64,000 bases of DNA, taken from NCBI RefSeq assembly GCF_021026095.1, contig NZ_JAJNCU010000001.1:1-64000 (forward strand). Reading direction: 5' to 3'. Under the pieces are notes generated by a model. That model was not told the DNA's origin. It searched no databases and worked only from the letters and a program-made list of their open reading frames with translations. Below are positions 59,048-64,000 of the stretch, one piece after another. The DNA comes from Salinicoccus halitifaciens (GTDB lineage Bacteria; Bacillota; Bacilli; Staphylococcales; Salinicoccaceae). Position numbers and translations under genes: made by a program. The number at the start of each line of letters is the position of its first letter. Within the stretch, counting starts at the first letter, position 1.

Positions 59048-59294
59048 GAATAAAAACCTCCGTCCATTGTTTTGATTTTAAATAATCGCTAAGCAGTTCA
59101 AGCAACATAACAACACGCAAGTTGATGATAAAACCGCTGAGAAGCCCACCTGGCGGGAAGTTGTCCGGAGTGGAGCTGGTTATGAACAAGAAGGAGATGA
59201 TCATTGATGAACCGGTACCGGCCATTATGCCCGCAACACCTGCATAAAAGGAAAATAGTCTCAAAAGATTGAAGGTACTGGTAAGCGCTTTCAA
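59016..59294 (-). CDS. Possible small membrane protein, start uncertain
   Basis: A frame of 92 codons with TTG as first codon and no clear ribosome site. It contains two hydrophobic segments (about residues 14-37 and 52-68, including G-V-A-G-I-M-A-G-T-G). The downstream gene at 58226 has its RBS inside this frame, which supports an operon. It may be truncated or have a later start. Confidence 0.4.
   Translation of the reverse strand: MKALTSTFNLLRLFSFYAGVAGIMAGTGSSMIISFLFITSSTPDNFPPGGLLSGFIINLRVVMLLELLSDYLKSKQWTEVFIHAHQQSTQIR
59280..59294 (-). promoter_or_regulatory. Candidate cre site upstream of the unknown pair
   Basis: On the minus strand TTGAAAGCGCTTACC matches 14 of 15 positions of the cre consensus, failing only at the last base. 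It overlaps the putative TTG start of the small membrane protein, which may mean that this start is wrong and the site is regulatory. Confidence 0.45.
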
Positions 59295-59507
59295 TAAACT
59301 AAATAGTCTGAAAATTCTTCTTAAAAGTCATGCTACTTCATCTCCGGGTAAATGTCAATTGGAACTTACTTGTATTTGCCATATAATTTTTTATGGAGGG
59401 ATATCAATATAATTGAGAGGTTTTTGAATAGGTTTTGATGTGTTAGGTTAATAGGGAAATAGATGATTTAAAGAGTCATTAAGCAATGATAGTGAAAGGG
59501 AGATTAG
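59295..59507. other. Intergenic region between the unknown pair and the ABC-class ATPase
   Basis: AT-rich, without a gene. Divergent promoters for the two sides are expected here, but none is certain. Confidence 0.35.
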
Positions 59508-61208
59508 ATGAAGACAAGTCAGGATTTGATTCATCTGCTGACGTCTTTGGACTGGCAGACATATGGAAGGTACAAACAGATTAAAGGGAGATATGACTTC
59601 GGCAAGTTCCATCTTGCCGTCGATCATGTGCAGGTCGATCCCTTTGCGCCACCGTCCAAAATACGAGTCATCATCGACCGTAAAACCGCAGACCTCCCGG
59701 ATGATCTGCTCGATTCAAAAAGCAAACGGATTGCCGCTTCCGATTTTCTAATACGGACTTTCGATAAAAGCATCCAGCAGCTCAATAAAAAGTCTAAAGG
59801 GCAGGGGAAGAACGGTAAAGTATTCATCGACCGCTGCGGCCAGGAGATGCTCGAGCGGACTGCGGTCGTGATCGGTGATAAAGAGATCGAAGTCCGGATT
59901 GAAGTCGGCCTCCCTGCTGCGGGCCGGAAGATACTCGGCAAAGCAGCCGCTTCCATCTTCAGTGAGATGCTGCCTAAAGCGGTGGAGACTTTATTATACA
60001 AAAACCTTGATCAACAGGGTTTGAAAGATCAGATCACCCTGATGCTTGACCAGGATCATATACTGGAAGTGATGAAGGAGCAGAATTTGATTGCATTCGT
60101 TGCGGACGGTGCAGTTTTGCCGAGGGAGAGCGGGGTATCGGATAAGCCGATGCAGGATGCCGTACCTTTCAAGAGTCCGGAAAGCCTGGAGACGGAGATT
60201 GAACTGCCGAGTGGCAGAAAAATCACGGGCATGGGGATTCCTGAAGAGATTACACTTATTGTCGGTGGAGGATACCACGGTAAGTCAACATTGCTCGAGG
60301 CATTGGAGCGCGGTGTCTATCACCATATTGCAGGCGACGGCAGGGAAATGGTGCTCACGCGTCCGGATGCGGTGAAGATCCGTGCAGAGGACGGACGCAG
60401 CGTATCGGGTGTCGATATTGCACCGTTCATCAACAACCTGCCGGGCGGCAAGGATACCCGCAAGTTTTCAACCGCAAATGCCAGCGGCAGCACTTCACAG
60501 GCGGCAAACGTGATGGAAGCGTTGGAAGCAGGGTCTTCACTGATGCTGATTGATGAAGATACTTCCGCCACCAACTTCATGATCCGGGATGCCCGTATGC
60601 AGAAGCTGATCGCCCCGGACAAGGAACCGATCACGCCGTTCGCCGATAAGATCCGGGCGCTGTATGAGGAGAAGGGTGTATCCACCATACTCATTGTTGG
60701 CGGATCAGGTGATTACTTTGAAGCGGCCGACCATGTGCTCATGATGGATGAGTACCGGTTGAAGGATGTGACCAAGGAGGCTAAGGCTATCGCCAATACC
60801 GACGGCTACAGAAGACCGGATACTTTACATAAAGAGTTCGGAGCACTGCCTGACCGCACACCATTCAAGAAGAGTTTTGCCAAAAGGGGCAAGGATGGCA
60901 GGTTGAAGTCTAAGGGTCTCCATACCATCCTCTACGGCAGGGAAACAATCGATATTTCCGGGCTCGAGCAATTAACCGATACAAGCCAGACGAATGCGAT
61001 TACGGCAATGATCGCATACTTCAAGGATGAAGTGCTGGATGATAGGGTCACGATATCTGAAGCGGCCGACAAAATATATGCTCATATTGAAAAGGAGGGC
61101 TTGGACGGCATTTCTCCATTCGGGGGACATCCGGGCAATATGGCACTCCCGAGAAAACAGGAGTTTATTGCTGCGGTGAACAGGTATAGGGGATTGAAGA
61201 CAAAGTGA
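59508..61208 (+). CDS. Predicted ABC-class ATPase (PF09818 family)
   Basis: Protein of 566 residues. The Walker A-like motif G-G-G-Y-H-G-K-S-T-L-L is near residues 253-263, a signature-like serine-rich segment N-A-S-G-S-T-S-Q-A near 325, and the Walker B L-M-L-I-D-E-D near 346. The N-terminal part (1-230) is the specific domain of the family and has no membrane segment. Proteins of this type are widespread in bacteria, but the cellular role is not established. RBS GGGAG precedes the ATG. It is monocistronic. Confidence 0.85.
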   Translation: MKTSQDLIHLLTSLDWQTYGRYKQIKGRYDFGKFHLAVDHVQVDPFAPPSKIRVIIDRKTADLPDDLLDSKSKRIAASDFLIRTFDKSIQQLNKKSKGQGKNGKVFIDRCGQEMLERTAVVIGDKEIEVRIEVGLPAAGRKILGKAAASIFSEMLPKAVETLLYKNLDQQGLKDQITLMLDQDHILEVMKEQNLIAFVADGAVLPRESGVSDKPMQDAVPFKSPESLETEIELPSGRKITGMGIPEEITLIVGGGYHGKSTLLEALERGVYHHIAGDGREMVLTRPDAVKIRAEDGRSVSGVDIAPFINNLPGGKDTRKFSTANASGSTSQAANVMEALEAGSSLMLIDEDTSATNFMIRDARMQKLIAPDKEPITPFADKIRALYEEKGVSTILIVGGSGDYFEAADHVLMMDEYRLKDVTKEAKAIANTDGYRRPDTLHKEFGALPDRTPFKKSFAKRGKDGRLKSKGLHTILYGRETIDISGLEQLTDTSQTNAITAMIAYFKDEVLDDRVTISEAADKIYAHIEKEGLDGISPFGGHPGNMALPRKQEFIAAVNRYRGLKTK

Positions 61209-61314
61209 TGATTTTGAAGGGTTTTTCTTTAAATAAGAAGAGTTCTATGCTTTAATTCTCGACACCTTATTAAATAGGCGGTATTTTTATAGTAAATAAA
61301 AAGAGGACATGAAT

Positions 61315-61652
61315 ATGAAAGACTTTAATTTATTCGAATCATTGGATAAAGGTCTGGATGAGGCAATACTTCATGCTGAAGGCAAAAGGGATGTACGGAT
61401 CAGGAGAATCAAGTTCAAAGAAAGAACTCACTATTCAGCTGAAGAAATTAAATCTATGAGAAAGAAGCTGTAGTTATCCCAGGGCTTATTGGTTGTATTG
61501 TTAGGTGTATCTAAAAACCAGTGGAGGCCTGGGAGGCTGGTACCAATAAACCGAATGGTTCAGCTGAGCGTTTACTGCAACTTATAGAAACCAATCTAGA
61601 AGTTTTTCTGGAAGAAATTACAGAGCCTGAAGAGGATTTAGTGAACCATTAA
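61315..61652 (+). pseudogene. Broken NadS-like helix-turn-helix antitoxin gene
   Basis: The frame M-K-D-F-N-L-F-E-S-L-D-K-G-L opens after AAGAGGA and reads E-G-K-R-D-V-R-I-R-R and S-A-E-E-I-K-S-M-R-K-K-L, then meets an in-frame TAG. The expected helix-turn-helix follows (L-S-Q-G-L-L-V-V-L-L-G-V-S-K), then the frame shifts at an AAAAA run and continues as E-A-W-E-A-G-T-N-K-P-N-G-S-A-E-R-L-L-Q-L to a stop at 61650. This is the typical order of a NadS/HigA-type antitoxin of about 110 residues. One stop and one frameshift make it inactive. No toxin gene is adjacent. Confidence 0.8.
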
Positions 61653-61672
61653 ATCCCCTTCAGGCTTTTATC
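61624..61672. terminator. Bidirectional terminator after the antitoxin remnant
   Basis: AGCCTGAAG-GGATTTA pairs with TAAATCC-CTTCAGGCT (one mismatch) around a 9-base loop, with TTTTAT after it. The left arm lies in the end of the antitoxin gene. It also sits next to the stop of the minus-strand C45 gene. Confidence 0.85.
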
Positions 61673-61680
61673 TATATAAT

Positions 61681-62760
61681 TCAATTGCTGAACTCGTGAT
61701 AATATGTCTCTGTCGGTGAGCATGGTGTGCCTTCCATGATATGAAGGTTCTTTTTTGTCAGGTTCATGCTGATTCCGAATGCAGTGACCGTATCCGTATA
61801 ATGGGATCTTGCCGGGTTGCCGCCGTGCCTGCATATCGTATAAGGTGCGTTGTCATGGTTGGACAGCCACTCCCTAATCTGTTGATGATCGATTGTTTCA
61901 TTCTCTTCAATCGCTGTGCTGATCAGTTCATCGATTTTCTCCAGTCTTTGATAGGAGTTTTCATGGGAGGAATGCTCCGTTTCCAAGTTGTCCAGTATTT
62001 CCGATGAGCATATATGGTTGGTATGATATACATGTCCGGTTTCGGTGATTTCCCTTGAGCCGATATGAGTCACCGTCACTTCGTTGTTGACGATTTTCCT
62101 CGTGCTGCCTGCATCATCCTGGCCGACTAAAAGATTGGCGGCAGAGGCAACTTCCTTATTTTGAATAATTCCCAGTGCTTCATCGATATCTCCTGAGTTT
62201 AATATCTTCCTTAATGTAATATGAATCGGCAGGGTGGGCTGACGGTCATTCACCCGGAGGGCATTCAGGCATACACCCAGCCCATGGTTATTCATGCCAA
62301 TCTTCCCGAGGATGCCCGCTTCAGTCACCATGACGACCTCGGTCCCGTCTGTTTCTATATCGAGGGTCAGGAGACTTCTTTTCTGAGATGGACGCCAGTC
62401 CCATGTCTGGGCGAGATACAGATTTTCACTCCCCGGGCTGATGACCCCGAAGCTTGTGCAGCCATCCGTATTTCCCGTCAAGGCAATTTCACTCCTGGTG
62501 TTGAGTGCAAGTATGTCCTCAAAATCAACGGATGCCCCTTTGGCGATCCCTTCAATCTCTTCCAGGAAACCATCCCCGTTCCGGTCAAGATAGTTGATAT
62601 GATCTTTTGCGATCTCACGCGCCTCATTCCATGCGATATTCTTCTCATGATGGAACAACCTTTCATATGAATCCAAGCTGTAATGGACTTCCCGCTTTGC
62701 TTCTGTGCCGTGCTGGTAGCCAATCTCATAAGCCTTTCCCTGTATTTTTAAATGCTTCAA
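61681..62760 (-). CDS. C45-family Ntn hydrolase / acyl-CoA:6-APA acyltransferase-like protein
   Basis: Protein of 359 residues related to the penicillin acyltransferase (AAT) and choloylglycine-like Ntn hydrolases. The probable nucleophile is the Cys in T-D-G-C-T-S-F-G near residue 100, released by autocleavage in known members, and Q-T-W-D-W follows near 116. The N-terminal A-Y-E-I-G-Y-Q-H-G near residues 10-18 is the usual start of the family. Members hydrolyse or form amide bonds. The natural substrate of bacterial homologues is mostly unknown. The start is TTG at 62760 with AAGGGGTG upstream. It is convergent with the antitoxin remnant. Confidence 0.8.
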   Translation of the reverse strand: MKHLKIQGKAYEIGYQHGTEAKREVHYSLDSYERLFHHEKNIAWNEAREIAKDHINYLDRNGDGFLEEIEGIAKGASVDFEDILALNTRSEIALTGNTDGCTSFGVISPGSENLYLAQTWDWRPSQKRSLLTLDIETDGTEVVMVTEAGILGKIGMNNHGLGVCLNALRVNDRQPTLPIHITLRKILNSGDIDEALGIIQNKEVASAANLLVGQDDAGSTRKIVNNEVTVTHIGSREITETGHVYHTNHICSSEILDNLETEHSSHENSYQRLEKIDELISTAIEENETIDHQQIREWLSNHDNAPYTICRHGGNPARSHYTDTVTAFGISMNLTKKNLHIMEGTPCSPTETYYHEFSN

Positions 62761-62860
62761 AATTTACTGCACCCCTTGTTTTGTTGGAAGATTCATTTTG
62801 AATCAGTATTAAGTATAATAAAGCCCTTTGTGTAATAAGTATATACCCTAAGCATATACA

Positions 62861-62877
62861 AGATACTCAGAGTATCT
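62861..62877. promoter_or_regulatory. Perfect palindrome AGATACTC-A-GAGTATCT
   Basis: Two exact 8-bp arms around a single A, 84 bp before the zinc-ribbon membrane protein gene and upstream of its promoter. It may be an operator for that gene or for the divergent C45 gene. No family is assigned. Confidence 0.45.
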
Positions 62878-62902
62878 GGATGCTAGATAGCTTCATACTA
62901 CA

Positions 62903-62931
62903 TTGCCCTGTAAATATTTTACTGGTATACT
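62903..62931 (+). promoter_or_regulatory. Promoter of the zinc-ribbon membrane protein
   Basis: TTGCCC (62903-62908) and TATACT (62926-62931) are spaced by 17 bp, 30 bp before the ATG with its AAGGAGG ribosome site. Confidence 0.55.
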
Positions 62932-62960
62932 TTGGGTTAATTTAAATAAGGAGGAATTTC

Positions 62961-63764
62961 ATGAAATGCCCGAATTGCAGTGCCGAAATTTTCGAGGGGG
63001 ACAAGTTCTGTGGTGAGTGCGGTTATGCGCTTGCAGGGAAGAGTAAAGCCACCATACATACAGCTTCAGAAAATACTGGTACGAATGCTGCATATAACAA
63101 AGAGGAAACGGCATACGCCGATGCGCCTCATGCCACGGATCATCAAGCCGGGGGAGGGCCATCTTATTTCTCCGAAGTGCTTTCATTCTTTAAGGCAGCA
63201 TTGTTATCACCCGGCCGGACGATTGGTTCCAGTTTCAACATAGGCGTGACTTCCGGTACTGTCGGTCTGCTTATACTGCTTGCATCCCTGCTCAGTTTCA
63301 TACAGATGCGGGTGGCGGTGGGGGAGTTATTTATCACGTTCTCCACATTATTTGAAATGCTGATCGTGCTGGCAATCATGGTTGCAGTGTTCTTCGGTGT
63401 TACATATCTGCTGCTCGCAATCGTCATCAGGCAGAACCAGCATTGGCACCGTGTCTTCAATGATTACGCAGTCACCATGGTCATCACCATCTCATTTTTT
63501 ATCCTGGCGGCTTTACTGAATCTGGTGACCCTTTATGAACTGGGGATCATCGCCGGGCTGATCGGGTTTTTATTGTTCATCACTACACCGATATACTTGA
63601 TGCTGAGATATGCAGAGAACAATAATGTGAAGTTCGACAGTTTTTATGCGATCATCATCTATTTTGTACTGGTCGCCATCGTATTCTACCTCATCATCAG
63701 GATTTTCATGATCACTTTCTTCGCTAATTTTTTATATGACCTTGAGCGTATGATGATGTTTTAA
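62961..63764 (+). CDS. Zinc-ribbon membrane protein of unknown function
   Basis: 267 residues. The N-terminal zinc ribbon has C-P-N-C near residues 3-6 and C-G-E-C near 17-20. After a polar linker (about 27-70), six or so hydrophobic segments follow (about 80-267), resembling Yip1-type membrane domains. The role is not known. It is followed by a second zinc-ribbon protein, 22 bp later, with which it probably forms an operon. Confidence 0.72.
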   Translation: MKCPNCSAEIFEGDKFCGECGYALAGKSKATIHTASENTGTNAAYNKEETAYADAPHATDHQAGGGPSYFSEVLSFFKAALLSPGRTIGSSFNIGVTSGTVGLLILLASLLSFIQMRVAVGELFITFSTLFEMLIVLAIMVAVFFGVTYLLLAIVIRQNQHWHRVFNDYAVTMVITISFFILAALLNLVTLYELGIIAGLIGFLLFITTPIYLMLRYAENNNVKFDSFYAIIIYFVLVAIVFYLIIRIFMITFFANFLYDLERMMMF

Positions 63765-63786
63765 GTAATGGAAGAGGAGCAGAATA

Positions 63787-64000
63787 ATGAAATATTGTAA
63801 GAATTGCGGGCAGGAAATCCGCCCGGATGTTAAAGTATGTACCAATTGCGGTCAGAAGGTCGACGAGCAGGTGAAAGAGGCGCAGCAGACCCGTCCGGCA
63901 TCTGCACCGATGGATCCGAAAAAGAAGAGAAGGATTGGAATCATCATCGGGGCGATTGCTCTCGCGGCAATTGTACTTGCCGTGGCTTACAGTCTGATTG
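63787..64000 (+). CDS. Zinc-ribbon membrane-anchored protein, cut by window end (possible TcaA-like)
   Basis: The first 71 codons are present. A zinc ribbon (C-K-N-C near residue 4 and C-T-N-C near 19) is followed by a polar stretch, a K-K-K-R-R cluster and one membrane segment (about residues 50-70). The order zinc ribbon, basic cluster, single membrane helix resembles TcaA-type proteins of staphylococci, whose extracellular part would lie beyond the window. RBS GAGGAG is 8 bases upstream. Identity cannot be settled from the fragment. Confidence 0.6.
   Translation, partial: MKYCKNCGQEIRPDVKVCTNCGQKVDEQVKEAQQTRPASAPMDPKKKRRIGIIIGAIALAAIVLAVAYSLI

Noticed and set aside
1-64000. CRISPR arrays, tRNA or rRNA genes, insertion sequences, prophage
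   Set aside because: No regular spacer-repeat pattern, cloverleaf sequence, rRNA-like stretch, transposase or phage structural gene was found on reading the window.

Overview
The window looks like chromosomal DNA of a low-to-moderate GC Bacillota, most likely a Staphylococcaceae relative of the Salinicoccus/Jeotgalicoccus kind. The reasons are strong AGGAGG ribosome sites, several TTG starts, lipoprotein solute-binding proteins, an LPXTG surface protein, candidate CcpA (cre) sites and four probably ion-gradient-coupled carboxylate transporters (three TRAP, one TTT). This assignment is inference from gene style, not from a marker gene.

Layout. (1) 0.4-14.2 kb: beta-glucuronide/D-glucuronate catabolism. 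A GPH-family permease and a GH2 beta-glucuronidase (uidA) are followed by a TRAP transporter, uxaC, uxuA, an SDR-type mannonate oxidoreductase (uxuB), kdgK, kdgA and a LacI-type regulator. A ROK repressor in the middle is broken by a 14-bp tandem duplication. (2) 14.6-28.0 kb: a mostly AT-rich cluster with MFS and TRAP transporters, an IclR regulator, an HpaB-type monooxygenase, 3-hydroxyanthranilate dioxygenase, ACMS decarboxylase, aminomuconate-semialdehyde dehydrogenase, RidA-type deaminase, two hydratase/decarboxylase paralogues, a flavin reductase and a RibF-like FAD synthetase. This matches anthranilate degradation through 3-hydroxyanthranilate. (3) 28.3-34 kb: envelope genes (OatA-like acyltransferase, O-antigen-ligase-like protein) with an Abi-alpha type gene inserted beside the 3' remnant of a second ligase-like gene. 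(4) 34.1-41 kb: a tricarballylate/aconitate-like cluster with TcuA-like flavoprotein, LysR regulator, TctCAB transporter and PrpF-like isomerase. (5) 41.1-46.1 kb: a CPWC flavoprotein, a large lipoprotein and an LPXTG protein. (6) 46.2-46.8 kb: two gene remnants. (7) 47-57.6 kb: a second hexonate cluster with kdgK2-kdgA2-uxuA2 diverging from a LacI regulator, Ldh2-family dehydrogenase, TRAP transporter, zinc dehydrogenase, a third UxuA and a second SDR. It has no uxaC, so its entry substrate is probably an aldonate such as L-gulonate rather than glucuronate. (8) 57.7-64 kb: small and unknown genes, an ABC-class ATPase, a decayed NadS-like antitoxin, a C45-type Ntn hydrolase and two zinc-ribbon membrane proteins, the last one cut by the window end.

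In clusters 1 and 7 all routes converge on 2-keto-3-deoxygluconate, which KdgK phosphorylates and KdgA splits to pyruvate and glyceraldehyde 3-phosphate. Both LacI genes carry the same tandem-operator layout. Cluster 7 appears to be an older, AT-richer paralogue of part of cluster 1, with a patch of recent exchange inside kdgK2. No rRNA, tRNA, CRISPR array, intact insertion sequence or prophage was seen.
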